Assembly (NCBI RefSeq): GCF_034313965.1
Contig: NZ_JAVIWQ010000002.1
Location: 806,001 to 870,000 of the forward strand
Source: Herbaspirillum sp. RTI4
Lineage (GTDB): Bacteria > Pseudomonadota > Gammaproteobacteria > Burkholderiales > Burkholderiaceae_D
Length of the DNA stretch: 64,000 nt
Direction of reading: 5' to 3'
Both the position numbers and the translations under genes were made by a program. Of this stretch, positions 1-9,330 are shown piece after piece. The notes beneath the pieces were generated by a model that saw only the letters and a program-made list of their open reading frames with translations, did not search any database and was not told the origin of the DNA. How positions within the stretch are numbered: position 1 is the stretch's first letter; each line of letters opens with the position of its first letter.

Positions 1-33
1 ATTGCGCGGCGCGATCTCCGATTGGTGCGCGCA

Positions 34-1422
34 TCAGGTGGCCGCAATGAAGCGCATCTTGAAATTCCGGCCCTTGATATTGCCTTCGCTCAACTGCGCG
101 TAGGCTTGCTTGGCGCTGTCGCGATGCAAGGCGACATAGGTGATGAATTCGAACACATTGATCTTGCCGATCTTGTCCTTGCTCAAGCCGGCGTCGCCGG
201 TCAATGCGCCAAGGATATCGCCCGGGCGCAGCTTGTCTTTTTTGCCGCCCATGATGAGCAGCGTGACCATAGGCGCTTGCAAGGCCTGGCCCGGAGCCGC
301 TTCCAGCGGAGCCAGATCGAACCACTGCACCGGTCCCTTCTGATATTGCTCGATCAGCTTGACCCATTTCTTTTCATTCGGCGCGCACAGACTCAGCGCC
401 AGTCCCTTTTCCTGACCGCGCCCGGTGCGGCCGACGCGATGGATATGGACTTCGGTATCTTTCGATACATCGACATTGATGACCGCACCCAGCGACTGAA
501 TATCGAGTCCGCGCGCGGCGACATCGGTGGCGACCAGCACCGAGCAGCTCTGGTTGGAAAACAGCACCAGAATTTCATCGCGCTCCTTTTGCTCCAGTTC
601 GCCATACAGCGCCAGCGCGGAAAAACCCTGCGCGCGCAATTCCGCCGCCAGTTCGCGGCAATGGATTTTGGTGTTGCAAAAAGCCAGTGTGGAAACCGGT
701 TTGTAATGGTTCAGCAGCTGCGCCACGGCCGCATTGCGGCCCTTGTCGCTGACGTCATAAAAACGCTGTTCGATGCGCGCGCCGTCATGCTGCGCTTCGA
801 CTTTGATTTCGGTCGGATTTTGCAGAAAGGCAGCGCTGGCCTTGCGGATATCCTCGGCATAGGTAGCGGAAAACAGCAGCGTCTGGCGACGCGTCGGGCA
901 GGCGCTGACAATGCCGGAAATTTCTTCGTGAAATCCCATATCCACCATACGGTCGGCCTCGTCCAGCACCAGTGTCTGCACATGCGACAAATCGATGGTG
1001 CCGCGGCCAATATGGTCGCGAATCCGGCCCGGTGTGCCTACGACGATATGCGCGCCATGTTCCAGCGATGCGATTTGCGGACGCATAGGCGCGCCGCCGC
1101 ACAGGGTCAGCACCTTGATATTGTCGGCAAAGCGCGCCAGCCGGCGCAATTCATTCGATACCTGGTCGGCCAGTTCCCGCGTCGGGCATAGCACCAGCGC
1201 CTGAATCGCAAAATAAGTCGGATTCAGTTTGAACAGGATGCCGATACCGAAGGCGGCGGTTTTCCCGCTGCCGGTTTTGGCCTGCGCAATCAGATCGCGG
1301 CCTTCGAGAATCAGCGGCAGGCTCTTGGCCTGAATGTCCGTCATCTCGTGATAGGCGAGCAGCTCGAGGTTGCTCAGGAGTGCCTGCGGTAATGGCAGGT
1401 CGGAAAAGGGGGAAACGGTCAT
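34..1422 (-). CDS. dbpA: ATP-dependent RNA helicase DbpA
   Basis: DEAD-box helicase of about 462 residues, expected to remodel 23S rRNA during large-subunit assembly. The Walker A motif (AKTGSGKT) is at residues 48-55, with the PTREL, DEAD (VLDEADRMVDMGF) and SAT motifs and the C-terminal helicase motif VIHIHRVGRTGRG-type (here HIHRVGRTGRG) in order. The last ~75 residues (starting near VTLLIMGGKKDKLRPGDI) match the DbpA RNA-binding domain, which distinguishes it from RhlE or SrmB. The reading frame stays open further upstream, to 1521, but the conserved N-terminus begins at the ATG at 1422. It stands alone on the minus strand, with the terminator of the chemotaxis receptor gene upstream. Confidence 0.93.
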   Translation of the reverse strand: MTVSPFSDLPLPQALLSNLELLAYHEMTDIQAKSLPLILEGRDLIAQAKTGSGKTAAFGIGILFKLNPTYFAIQALVLCPTRELADQVSNELRRLARFADNIKVLTLCGGAPMRPQIASLEHGAHIVVGTPGRIRDHIGRGTIDLSHVQTLVLDEADRMVDMGFHEEISGIVSACPTRRQTLLFSATYAEDIRKASAAFLQNPTEIKVEAQHDGARIEQRFYDVSDKGRNAAVAQLLNHYKPVSTLAFCNTKIHCRELAAELRAQGFSALALYGELEQKERDEILVLFSNQSCSVLVATDVAARGLDIQSLGAVINVDVSKDTEVHIHRVGRTGRGQEKGLALSLCAPNEKKWVKLIEQYQKGPVQWFDLAPLEAAPGQALQAPMVTLLIMGGKKDKLRPGDILGALTGDAGLSKDKIGKINVFEFITYVALHRDSAKQAYAQLSEGNIKGRNFKMRFIAAT

Positions 1423-1591
1423 GGTGATAGCGCTGGCAGCGTGAAGAAGGAGGCAGTCTAACAGGCGCAGGGACTCGCCGCGGCGGCAAACGGATGAAAG
1501 CGCTGAAAACAGGCCCGGCATTGTTGTCTGGGGGCACGTTTAAGGCTGGAATGGCGCGTCGATACGTGTCAGACGGGTGGACGGCCGGTCA

Positions 1592-1625
1592 CAAAAAAAC
1601 AGGGCCGACTATGCATCGGCCCTGT
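1592..1625 (-). terminator. Rho-independent terminator of the chemotaxis receptor gene
   Basis: A 10-bp perfect inverted repeat (ACAGGGCCGA / TCGGCCCTGT) with a 7-base loop is followed on the minus strand by a run of seven T residues. It lies just beyond the 3' end of the receptor gene and is oriented for it. Confidence 0.85.
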
Positions 1626-1707
1626 TCTTATTTCGTCTTCGCCATCCAGTGAGGAGAATTACCTAGCTTTGATGATTTACCTTGGATTGCTTGCCTTATT
1701 GCCAGCC

Positions 1708-3471
1708 TTAGAAGGTTTCCCAGTCGGACTCGTTGGACGGTGCGGAAGGGGACTTAGGTGCCGCCTTTTTCTCGATCGCGATGCTGGATTTTGCCGCCGT
1801 TACCTTGGGTGTGGCAGGGCTGACGTCGATCGTTCGCTTGGCCATGGCGGGCGCTGGTCGTGCAGACGCGGCGGGTGCGGCGGGCTGCTTCCGTGCGGGT
1901 GCCGATGTGGTCGATGGTATCGATGAATCAATCTGGAACTGACTGACCAGTGCTTCCAGCGTGCTGGCCTGATCTTGCAGCGATTGCGCCGTCGATGCCG
2001 CTTGCTCTACCAGTGACGCATTTTGCTGTGTCGTCTGATCCATCTGGGTAATCGCCTGACCGACCTCATTAATACCGATGCTTTGTTCTTTGCTGGCTGA
2101 ACTGATTTCCGCCACGATGTCCGTGACCCGCTTTACGCTGGCAACCACTTCGCTCATCGTGTTGCCGGCCTGCGCCACCAGCTTGCTGCCGCTGTCGACC
2201 TTATCTACCGAGTCATCGATCAGGGTTTTGATTTCCTTGGCGGCAGCGGCGCTGCGTTGCGCCAGACTGCGCACTTCGCTCGCCACCACCGCAAAGCCAC
2301 GGCCCTGTTCGCCGGCGCGCGCAGCTTCCACCGCGGCATTGAGCGCGAGGATGTTGGTCTGGAAGGCAATGCCGTCGATGACGCTGATGATGTCGACGAT
2401 CTTGCGCGACGAGTCATTGATCGAACCCATGGTTTGCACCACTTGCCCCACTACGCTGCCGCCCTGGACTGCCACCTCGGAAGCAGAGACAGCCAATTGG
2501 CTGGCCTGCTGCGCGCTGTCGGCATTTTGTTTCACCGTTGCGGTCAGTTGCTCCATTGCCGAGGCGGTTTCTTCCAGCGAGCCTGCCTGTTGCTCTGTCC
2601 GGTGCGACAGGTCAACGTTGCCTGCGGAAATATCACGTGAGGCAGAAGAAATCGTGTCGGCAGCGACTTTGATATTGCGGATCGTTTGCGCCAGTGCGTC
2701 GCGCATGCGCTTCATGGCGTAGACCAGACTGCTGTTATCGCCGGCCGGGACGTTAATCTGCACCGACAGGTTGCCGCTGGCAATGCGGTTAGCGATATCC
2801 GTTGCATATTCAGGGTCGCCGCCCAGCATACGCAGGATGCTGCGGTTGACCAAAGAAATCAGTGCGAACAGCGCCAGTGTAATGAGCAGCAGGATGATGC
2901 CGGCCTTGTACAGGGCTTGTATGAAGGCACTGTCGATATCATCGATATAAGTACCGACTGTAAACACCCATCCCCATGGCTGGTAGTTGAGCGAATACGA
3001 CGTTTTGGGCGAGGACTCTGTCGCGCCGACATGCGGCCAGACATAGTTGCTGAAACCGCCACCCGGTTGTTTTGCCGCTTTGGCGGTGTTGACGAACACG
3101 GAATTGCCTGCGGTATCTTTCACATCCGTCAGTTTTTTTCCATTCAGTTCCGGCTTGATCGGATGCATCAGCATCACTTCGCCTTCGCCCGCAACGGAAA
3201 CATAGCCATCTTTTCCGAAGCGCATGGCCTTGATGGTATCGAGCGCTTGTTTTTGCGCATCGGTCAGACTCAGTTTGCCGCTTTGCGCCAACTCTGCATA
3301 ATATTTGGTAACGCCTACGGCGACCTCGACGGCGCCAGTCAGTGCTGTTTTGCGTTCTTCCAGGCGGATTTGTCGGACAGTATTGGCGTCATAGACCGAA
3401 ATGGCGAATAAGGCGATCAAGCTGGCGATGAGGGGGAGCCAGAGTTTCTGGCTAAAGCTGAGTTTATTCAT
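1708..3471 (-). CDS. Methyl-accepting chemotaxis protein, Cache-type sensor
   Basis: Inner-membrane chemoreceptor of 587 residues. TM1 is near residues 8-28, a periplasmic single-Cache-like domain covers about 30-185 (including GKDGYVSV and the [14 protein letters not shown] [10 protein letters not shown]), and TM2 is near 187-209. A HAMP region follows, then a long coiled-coil signalling domain with the conserved hairpin tip [12 protein letters not shown] at 382-393. The tail (about 515-580) is Ala/Pro/Lys-rich and ends in DWETF, close to the NWETF pentapeptide that tethers CheR and CheB in enteric receptors, so it is probably a full adaptation receptor. The ligand cannot be read from sequence; related Cache receptors bind small organic acids. 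It is monocistronic, with its own terminator. Confidence 0.93.
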   Translation of the reverse strand: MNKLSFSQKLWLPLIASLIALFAISVYDANTVRQIRLEERKTALTGAVEVAVGVTKYYAELAQSGKLSLTDAQKQALDTIKAMRFGKDGYVSVAGEGEVMLMHPIKPELNGKKLTDVKDTAGNSVFVNTAKAAKQPGGGFSNYVWPHVGATESSPKTSYSLNYQPWGWVFTVGTYIDDIDSAFIQALYKAGIILLLITLALFALISLVNRSILRMLGGDPEYATDIANRIASGNLSVQINVPAGDNSSLVYAMKRMRDALAQTIRNIKVAADTISSASRDISAGNVDLSHRTEQQAGSLEETASAMEQLTATVKQNADSAQQASQLAVSASEVAVQGGSVVGQVVQTMGSINDSSRKIVDIISVIDGIAFQTNILALNAAVEAARAGEQGRGFAVVASEVRSLAQRSAAAAKEIKTLIDDSVDKVDSGSKLVAQAGNTMSEVVASVKRVTDIVAEISSASKEQSIGINEVGQAITQMDQTTQQNASLVEQAASTAQSLQDQASTLEALVSQFQIDSSIPSTTSAPARKQPAAPAASARPAPAMAKRTIDVSPATPKVTAAKSSIAIEKKAAPKSPSAPSNESDWETF

Positions 3472-3843
3472 GGCGAAGGTTCTGGCGTGTATCTTTTAGT
3501 TGTTTAAAGTCGGAAAAATTGAATCCTCCGTCGAACTTTCGTCTTGCTCAATTGCAGTTCCCTGCTAGGGCTGAGTAGGTTAAATCGAGAATCCGGGGAT
3601 TGCAATCATTGCCATAAAAAATCTGCCAAAATCTTTTAAATCGTCTTTTTGGTGCAAGTGGCTTGAGAAATATTTACTTGCTTTGAATTTTTTATGCTTA
3701 TTTAAAATTCCTGCGAATAGTGGTGATTCGAATTGCCGCCCGCACCGGCCACCGGCCTATACTGTCTCAATCAGGGAGCAAAACTCTCCCGCAAAGGCGT
3801 GCCTGCCAGAATGGCTGCGCTTCATTTCACCCTCAGGAATCGA
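3472..3843. other. Intergenic region between divergent receptor gene and cbpA
   Basis: About 370 bases that are clearly more A+T-rich than the genes around them, especially 3600-3720. The region must hold the promoters of the minus-strand receptor gene and of cbpA. I looked for a sigma-28-type site upstream of the receptor and found none with correct spacing. I see no coding sequence or strong repeat here. Confidence 0.5.
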
Positions 3844-4794
3844 ATGAAATACAAGGACTATTACGAAGCGCTGGGCGTTGAGCGGACGGCGACGACCGAC
3901 GACATCAAAAAAGCCTATCGCAAGCTGGCGCACAAATATCATCCTGACGTTTCCAAGGACCCGCAAGGGGAAGAGAAATTCAAGACCATTGCCGAGGCCT
4001 ATGCCACGCTCAAGAATCCCGAGAAGCGCCAGGAATACGATGATCTCGGCAAGCATCAGGCGGAAGAAAGTTTCAGTCCGCCGCCCGAGTGGCGGCAGCA
4101 ATATGGTGGCGGCGGCGAGGCCCGTTACGACGATGTCGATCTGTCGGACCTGTTCAGTTCTTTCCGCTCGGGCGGACGCGGCAATCCCGGCGCGCGCAGG
4201 CAGCCGCGTCCGCAACCGGGCGAAGACTACACGGCCAATATTGCGGTGTCGTTTGAGAAACTCTATAGCGGCGGCGAAACCGATATCAGCGTCGATGTGC
4301 CCGAATACGACGAGCATGGTTTGCCGCATCGCGTCGCGCATACGTTTCGCGTCACCATTCCCAAAGGAGCCAGTCCCGGGCAGCGCTTGCGGCTGGGCGG
4401 CAAGGGCGGTCCCGGCCAGCATGGCGGTAAAGCAGGGGATTTGTATGTCGTCCTGACGCTGGCCTCGCATCCGCTGTACCGCGCCAGCGGTGCCGACATG
4501 ACCCTCGACCTGCCACTGACCCCGTGGGAAGCCGCGCTGGGCGCCGCCGTCAAGATTCCGACGCTGGGCGGCGAAGTGGAACTCAATGTCAAACCCGGTA
4601 CGTCTTCGGGGCAGCGGCTGCGGCTGGCCAAGCGCGGATTGCCGGCCTCGGACGGGACTTTCGGCGACCTGTACGCCATCGTGCAAATCGTCGTGCCCAA
4701 GGATATGAGCGCCGCTGAAAAAGCGCTCTACGAACAGCTCTCCACGCTCGGCGGAGCCAATCCGCGCGAGCATTTCAAACAAGGTGCGAAATGA
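3844..4794 (+). CDS. cbpA: Curved DNA-binding protein CbpA (DnaJ-class co-chaperone)
   Basis: A 316-residue J-domain protein. The J domain is at residues 1-70 with the HPD motif at 33-35 that stimulates DnaK. A Gly/Arg linker follows, then two C-terminal beta-barrel substrate-binding domains (conserved [17 protein letters not shown] and a second [11 protein letters not shown] segment). There is no cysteine-rich zinc domain, which separates it from DnaJ. The frame is open upstream to 3733, but [12 protein letters not shown] is the conserved start, with AGGAAT ahead of the ATG. Its stop overlaps the start of cbpM by four bases. Confidence 0.93.
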   Translation: MKYKDYYEALGVERTATTDDIKKAYRKLAHKYHPDVSKDPQGEEKFKTIAEAYATLKNPEKRQEYDDLGKHQAEESFSPPPEWRQQYGGGGEARYDDVDLSDLFSSFRSGGRGNPGARRQPRPQPGEDYTANIAVSFEKLYSGGETDISVDVPEYDEHGLPHRVAHTFRVTIPKGASPGQRLRLGGKGGPGQHGGKAGDLYVVLTLASHPLYRASGADMTLDLPLTPWEAALGAAVKIPTLGGEVELNVKPGTSSGQRLRLAKRGLPASDGTFGDLYAIVQIVVPKDMSAAEKALYEQLSTLGGANPREHFKQGAK

Positions 4795-5135
4795 AGATCG
4801 ACATCTCGGAATGGGTCTGGCTTAACGATAGAGCGGTGTGTTCCGCCGCGCACTTACTGGAAGTCTCCGGCTTGTCGGAAGACGAACTCAGCGACCTGAT
4901 GGACGCCGGCGTCATCGCAGCGGCTGCTACTGATGCCGCTGCTGACGACATGACCGCGCCGCAACAGAGTCTGGCGACGGCCTCGTTTCATTTGCACTAT
5001 GTGGTCGTCGCCCGGCGCGCTCGCCGCTTGCGTGACGATTTTGAGCTCGATAAAAATGGCGTGGCGCTGGCGCTCGCGCTGATACAACGCATCGATGCTT
5101 TGCAGGCAGAACTGGATGCAAAGCGGGCGGGTTGA
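4791..5135 (+). CDS. cbpM: Chaperone modulator CbpM
   Basis: A 114-residue protein that fits the CbpM family, which binds the CbpA J domain and inhibits its co-chaperone and DNA-binding activities. The N-terminus resembles a MerR-like helix-turn-helix fold ([16 protein letters not shown]), followed by a helical segment ending in a basic/acidic tail. It overlaps cbpA by ATGA, the usual cbpAM arrangement. The family call rests on context plus the N-terminal pattern. Confidence 0.85.
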   Translation: MKIDISEWVWLNDRAVCSAAHLLEVSGLSEDELSDLMDAGVIAAAATDAAADDMTAPQQSLATASFHLHYVVVARRARRLRDDFELDKNGVALALALIQRIDALQAELDAKRAG

Positions 5136-5159
5136 TGCGCTGAGGTGTCCTTATCGCCC

Positions 5160-5996
5160 CTAGCGGATCGATGCCTGACGCGCCAGACGCCACTCCATGA
5201 AAGTTTTCAGTATCAGCGTAACGACTGCCATGCACGCCAGCAATGCGGCGGCGGTAAAGGCCGCCGTTGTCTTGTAGTCATTATTGAGTTGCTCGACCAG
5301 CAGCGGCAGGGTCAGGGTCTGATTCATGATGGTGCCCGACACAACGGACACCGCGCCAAACTCGCCAACTGCGCGCGCACTGCTCAGCACCGCCCCATAT
5401 AACAGACCCCATTTGATGTTCGGCAGCGTCACCTTCCTGAAAATCTGCCAGCCGCTTGCGCCAAGCGAAAAGGCGGCAAGCTCTTCTTCGCTCCCCTGCA
5501 CCTGCATCAGCGGAATCAGAATGCGTGCGATATAGGGGGATGTGACGAAGATCGTTACCATCACAATCCCCGGCCAGGCAAACATCAGCTGTATGTCATG
5601 CCCGTAAAGCCATTTGCCTACCGTGCTTTCCATCCCGAACATCACCAGATAGCAAAGTCCGGCCACGACGGGCGAGGTGGCATACGGAATGTCCACCAGC
5701 ACCATCAGCAAGGCGCGTCCTTTAAAGTCGTAATGCGTCACGCACCACGCCAGCAAGATGCCGAAGACCAGATTGCAGGGAATGGTCAGTGTCGTGACTA
5801 TCAGCGTGAGCCAGATAGCGTGATGCAGATAGTCCTCACTGAGGTTGCTGAGAAGCGCGTCCCATCCTTCGCTGAACGCTTTGGAGAAGATCAGCACAAG
5901 CGGCGTCGCCAGCATCAGCAAGGCCAGAGCGATTCCGAGCAAGACCAACAATACCTGTACGGCCCCTTCGGGAGCCTTGCGTCGATTCGGGGTCAT
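5160..5996 (-). CDS. cysW: Sulfate/thiosulfate ABC transporter permease CysW
   Basis: Inner-membrane permease of 278 residues with about six TM helices. The cytoplasmic EAA loop (EELAAFSLGASGWQIFRKVTLPNIKWGLLYG) is the contact site for the ATPase CysA. RAVGEFGAVSVVSG is the typical CysW signature. It partners CysT as a heterodimer for sulfate and thiosulfate uptake. Its ATG overlaps the cysT stop by four bases. The usual next gene, cysA, does not follow: 24 bp beyond the stop lies the convergent cbpM gene. Confidence 0.93.
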   Translation of the reverse strand: MTPNRRKAPEGAVQVLLVLLGIALALLMLATPLVLIFSKAFSEGWDALLSNLSEDYLHHAIWLTLIVTTLTIPCNLVFGILLAWCVTHYDFKGRALLMVLVDIPYATSPVVAGLCYLVMFGMESTVGKWLYGHDIQLMFAWPGIVMVTIFVTSPYIARILIPLMQVQGSEEELAAFSLGASGWQIFRKVTLPNIKWGLLYGAVLSSARAVGEFGAVSVVSGTIMNQTLTLPLLVEQLNNDYKTTAAFTAAALLACMAVVTLILKTFMEWRLARQASIR

Positions 5997-6835
5997 CGCG
6001 CATGCCTTTGAAATATCTTGACCTGTACCAGCTGCAACAGGAACAGCAAGAGCAATGAGGCCACCAGCACCACCGAGGCAATGGCGGCCGCCGCCGAATA
6101 ATTAAATTCCTGCAGTCGCACAAAAATCATCAGCGACGTCACTTCCGTTTGAAAAGGGATATTGCCGGCAATCATGATCACCGCGCCGAACTCTCCCAGG
6201 CTGCGAATGAAGGCCTGCGACGATCCGGTAATGAGGGCGGGGACCAGCGTAGGGAAAATGACCTTGCAAAATATCTGCCACTTCCGTGCGCCCAGCGTTG
6301 CGGCCGCTTCTTCCTGCTCGGCTTCGATTTCTTCCATTACCGGTTGCAGCGAGCGGACGATAAACGGCAGCCCGGTGAAAATCATGGCCACCACGATGCC
6401 GGGAAACGCATACGCAATTTTCCAGCCGAACAGTTCGAACCATCGTCCCAGCCAGCCGGAAGGGATAAATAAGGCCGACAGGGTAATGCCCGCCACCGAG
6501 GTCGGCAAGGCAAACGGCAAGTCAACCAAGGCGTCGATCAGCCTCCGGCCGGGGAACTCGTAGCGCGTGATGATCCATGCCAAGATCACGCCAATCAGCG
6601 TGGCGGCCACGGTGGAATACAAAGCCGCCGTCAGGGTGACGCGGTAACTTTGCAAAACCCGGGCATCGGTGATCGCGGCCCAGTAAGCGGCCCAGCTCAT
6701 GTCGGCAGCATTCACGAGCAGCGCGGACAGCGGAATAAGAATAACGAAGCTGATATACAGCGACGAAAACCCGAAACTCAGCGCGAAGCCGGGCAGGATG
6801 GGCTTGCTTCTAAAGAAAAACAAGGGAGCTGGCAC
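5993..6835 (-). CDS. cysT: Sulfate/thiosulfate ABC transporter permease CysT (CysU)
   Basis: A 280-residue permease, partner of CysW. It has six predicted TM helices, the EAA loop (EEEAAATLGARKWQIFCKVIFP) and the family segment RSLGEFGAVIMIAGN. The start codon is GTG at 6835; the conserved KPILPGFALSFGFSSLYISF follows at once, so the start is probably right, with no nearby ATG. It is co-oriented with sbp upstream, from which a strong hairpin separates it. Confidence 0.93.
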   Translation of the reverse strand: MPAPLFFFRSKPILPGFALSFGFSSLYISFVILIPLSALLVNAADMSWAAYWAAITDARVLQSYRVTLTAALYSTVAATLIGVILAWIITRYEFPGRRLIDALVDLPFALPTSVAGITLSALFIPSGWLGRWFELFGWKIAYAFPGIVVAMIFTGLPFIVRSLQPVMEEIEAEQEEAAATLGARKWQIFCKVIFPTLVPALITGSSQAFIRSLGEFGAVIMIAGNIPFQTEVTSLMIFVRLQEFNYSAAAAIASVVLVASLLLLFLLQLVQVKIFQRHAR

Positions 6836-6881
6836 AGTGGGGTGTACGCCTGTTCAATAGGGCATTAGGACTTACGCAAAA

Positions 6882-6915
6882 GCCCGTCTGACCGGCAAAG
6901 TCGGGTCAGACGGGC
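6882..6915 (-). terminator. Intercistronic terminator/attenuator between sbp and cysT
   Basis: A perfect 12-bp inverted repeat (GCCCGTCTGACC / GGTCAGACGGGC) with a 10-base loop is followed on the minus strand by TTTT. It lies after the sbp stop and before cysT. Such hairpins commonly give partial termination or 3' mRNA protection, so binding protein is made in excess over permease. Confidence 0.75.
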
Positions 6916-6951
6916 CGCCTGGTCAGTGCGGGTGAGGAGAAGCAAGAAAAA

Positions 6952-7956
6952 TCAGCGCTGTCCTAACAGCTGATCCAGAATCGCGCCGGACGCAAAATGC
7001 GCCTGCTGGATCTGATCCCAGCTGCCAAGCACCTTGGTCGGGTCGATCAGACGTACCTTCGCATAGCGATCGGCCACCACCTTGGCGACATCGGGATGAT
7101 TGACCCGGTAGTGGAAGGTCGTCAGCAATAGCTGGATTTCACGCGAATACTCATATTGAAGATAGGCGGTGGCGACTTTGCGCGTGCCTTTTTCGTCGAC
7201 TACCTTGTCGACCACGGCGACCGGAAACTCGGCCAGCACAGAGACGGCAGGCACCACTACCTCAAAGCCACCGGCTTTGAACTCGTCGCTTTGAGCGATA
7301 TTCAAGACTTCCGATTCAAACGTCAGCAATACATCGCCTTGTCCGTTTTGCGCAAAAGCGACCGTCGCGCCGCGACCTCCGGTGGCAAAGTTGACCACGT
7401 TGTGCAGCAGACTGCCGACGAACTGCTTGGTCTTTATCGGATCGCCCTTGAATTTTTCATTCGCATAGAGCCATGCGCCAAGATAGGTATAGCGCGCATT
7501 GCCCGATGTTTTTGGATTAGGGAACACCAGTTTGACGTCATCCCTGACCAGATCGTCCCAGCCTTTGATGTGCTTGGGATTGCCCTTGCGCACCAGAAAA
7601 GCGATCGTGCTGTAATACGGCGAGCTATTGTTGGGGAAGGCCTTTTGCCAGTCTTTTCTGAGCAAGCCGCGTTGCGCGAGGATGTCGATATCGGTGACCT
7701 GATTGAAGGTGACGGTATCGACCTTCTTCCCCTGAATAATGTCTTGCGCCTGACGCGAGGTGCCGGCATACGACTGGTCGATGCGCAAATCCTGCCCGGT
7801 CTGGGCTTTCCAGAACGCATTGAATTTGGGATTGATCGCTGAAAACACTTCGCGGGCGACATCGTAAGAGGCATTCAGGATTGGCTTTTCCTGCGCTTGG
7901 CATACGCCAGTCAATAACATCAGTCCGGTGAGCGTATAGCGGATAGCCTTGATCAT
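6952..7956 (-). CDS. sbp: Periplasmic sulfate-binding protein
   Basis: A 334-residue solute-binding protein with an N-terminal signal peptide (cleavage predicted near VCQA-QEK, residue 21/22). It has the Sbp/CysP core: LNASYDVAREVF, DVDTVTFNQVTDIDIL-like VDTVTFNQVTDID, and the FPNPKTSGNARYTYL motif that contacts sulfate. It delivers sulfate or thiosulfate to CysTW. The ATG is preceded by AAGGG at good spacing. It is the first gene of the sbp-cysT-cysW unit. Sbp versus CysP (sulfate versus thiosulfate preference) cannot be settled from sequence alone. Confidence 0.93.
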   Translation of the reverse strand: MIKAIRYTLTGLMLLTGVCQAQEKPILNASYDVAREVFSAINPKFNAFWKAQTGQDLRIDQSYAGTSRQAQDIIQGKKVDTVTFNQVTDIDILAQRGLLRKDWQKAFPNNSSPYYSTIAFLVRKGNPKHIKGWDDLVRDDVKLVFPNPKTSGNARYTYLGAWLYANEKFKGDPIKTKQFVGSLLHNVVNFATGGRGATVAFAQNGQGDVLLTFESEVLNIAQSDEFKAGGFEVVVPAVSVLAEFPVAVVDKVVDEKGTRKVATAYLQYEYSREIQLLLTTFHYRVNHPDVAKVVADRYAKVRLIDPTKVLGSWDQIQQAHFASGAILDQLLGQR

Positions 7957-8292
7957 TGTTTTCCCTTAAGGATAAATTTTTATGTAGGTAGCGGAGGCTA
8001 AATGACGGGCCTGAAAGACTTGCCCCAACAATTTAACAGCATGCGTCGTGCGCATGAACAACAAATTTCGACTTTGCTTATGCAAGGGCGGGCTAATAGT
8101 AGCAAAGGGCGGACGACTGCGTCTGAAGAGGAGCGATGCGGAAGTGAGGCCGTCCAATCGGTCAGTGCGGTCAGTACGGTCAGTGCGGTCGATGCAGTAA
8201 TGCGGATATTAGGCAAACTGCGCAATGATGCGCTCGACTTTGCTGAGTCGGGTCATTCCCGATGCGGTCTGAGGCTTCCTACGGGACACGGC
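7957..8292. other. Intergenic region upstream of sbp, with 9-bp tandem repeat
   Basis: About 336 bases with no convincing gene. A short tandem repeat of four 9-bp units (GGTCAGTGC, GGTCAGTAC, GGTCAGTGC, GGTCGATGC) occupies 8160-8195. The sbp promoter must lie close to 7960-8050. A plus-strand open frame (8002-8325) was not accepted as a gene. Confidence 0.5.
8160..8195. repeat. Four-copy 9-bp tandem repeat
   Basis: Units at 8160, 8169, 8178 and 8187 share the core GGTC(A/G)(G/A)T(G/A)C. They are intergenic between sbp and the AEC transporter gene. Function unknown; possibly a simple-sequence expansion. Confidence 0.7.
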
Positions 8293-9228
8293 TTAGTGCG
8301 GAAACAGCCAGTACAGCAGCAGTGAGACGGTCAGCAGCGAGCCCAGCGTTGACAGCAGAATGGCGCGCGACATGCCGGATGCTTCCCGACCGTACAGTTC
8401 GGCCAGCATGAAGGGGCCGCTGCCTATCGGCAAGGCGGCCAGCAGAACCGCGATACCGGCCACGGTGGGCGGCAGATCGAATACCCAGTAAGCCAGCACA
8501 GCCGCCAGCGCCGGTTGCAGTAATAACTTGACCAGCAGCAGCAGAGTCACCGGCTGGCGGGTCGCGTTGACTGGCGCGACGGCCAGAAAGACGCCGATCG
8601 AGATCAAGGCGCAGGGCGTGGCAGCCGCTCCCAGCAAATGCACCACCTGTTGCAGGCCCGACGGCAAGGTCAGACCCAATGAGGCAATCGTCAGTCCCAG
8701 CAGCGGCGCGACCACTACCGGATTGCGGCACAGTGAGAGGCCGACTTTTTTCAGTGCGCGACCCAGCGGCTGATTGGCGTGGGCGACACTTTCCAGCATG
8801 ACGATGGTGATGGCAAACAGGACGCACGCGGTCATCACCGTCGCTACGACGGCCGGTGCGGCGTCTTTGGGGCCGAATGCCAGCAGGCAAATCGGCAGAC
8901 CGATGAAGCCGACGTTGCTATACGAGGACGCCAGTCCGTCCAGGATGGCGTCGATGGCCGGGACTCCTTGTCGCAGGCGGATCAGCAGCGTCAGCAGGAA
9001 CGCGCCGACAATGCTGAGCCCGAAGACGGCGATGAATGGCAGATTGCCGAGCTGGCTCCAGCGCATTGTGGAAATCAGATCGAACAGCAGCGCCGGCAGG
9101 CTGACATAGATGACGAAGCGGTTCAGTTCCGCTGCGGTAGACAGGCGGAAGACTTCTTTCCGTTTGAGAACATAGCCTAGCAGGATCAGGAAAAAAACCG
9201 GGAAAATCACATTCAGCAATGCGCTCAT
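8293..9228 (-). CDS. AEC family transporter (auxin efflux carrier fold)
   Basis: A 311-residue, highly hydrophobic inner-membrane protein with about ten TM helices in two halves. The pattern is that of the AEC/MdcF family: an N-terminal FPVFFLILLGYVLKR segment, SSYSNVGFIGLPI in TM4, and ATPCALISIGVFLA in the second half. Bacterial members export or import small carboxylates such as malate or malonate; the substrate here is unknown. It appears monocistronic. Confidence 0.88.
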   Translation of the reverse strand: MSALLNVIFPVFFLILLGYVLKRKEVFRLSTAAELNRFVIYVSLPALLFDLISTMRWSQLGNLPFIAVFGLSIVGAFLLTLLIRLRQGVPAIDAILDGLASSYSNVGFIGLPICLLAFGPKDAAPAVVATVMTACVLFAITIVMLESVAHANQPLGRALKKVGLSLCRNPVVVAPLLGLTIASLGLTLPSGLQQVVHLLGAAATPCALISIGVFLAVAPVNATRQPVTLLLLVKLLLQPALAAVLAYWVFDLPPTVAGIAVLLAALPIGSGPFMLAELYGREASGMSRAILLSTLGSLLTVSLLLYWLFPH

Positions 9229-9330
9229 GATGCAGCCTTGCCTATGGCCTGTTGACGTTTCATTTACGAGTGCGAACGCGCGGCAGGCGGTGACTGCCTA
9301 GGCTATCCCTTATTCCTGATGAGGTGGTGT

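Noticed and set aside
22..1191. 389-codon plus-strand open frame opposite dbpA
   Set aside because: Antisense to a well-conserved helicase gene; the translation has no domain pattern. Same reasoning for the long antisense frames opposite cbpA (3757-4782), mrcA (9319-10623 and 10666-11685), murG/murC (30638-31984), ftsA (34194-35483), ftsZ (35511-36608), secA (41707-42750) and obg (58632-59990).
3472..3600. Sigma-28 (flagellar) promoter for the chemoreceptor gene
   Set aside because: AAAGTT and CCGAC-like pieces occur on the minus strand but with spacing well off the expected 11 bp.
8002..8325. 107-codon plus-strand frame between sbp and the AEC gene
   Set aside because: Contains the 9-bp tandem repeat, runs antisense into the AEC gene, and has no recognised domain.
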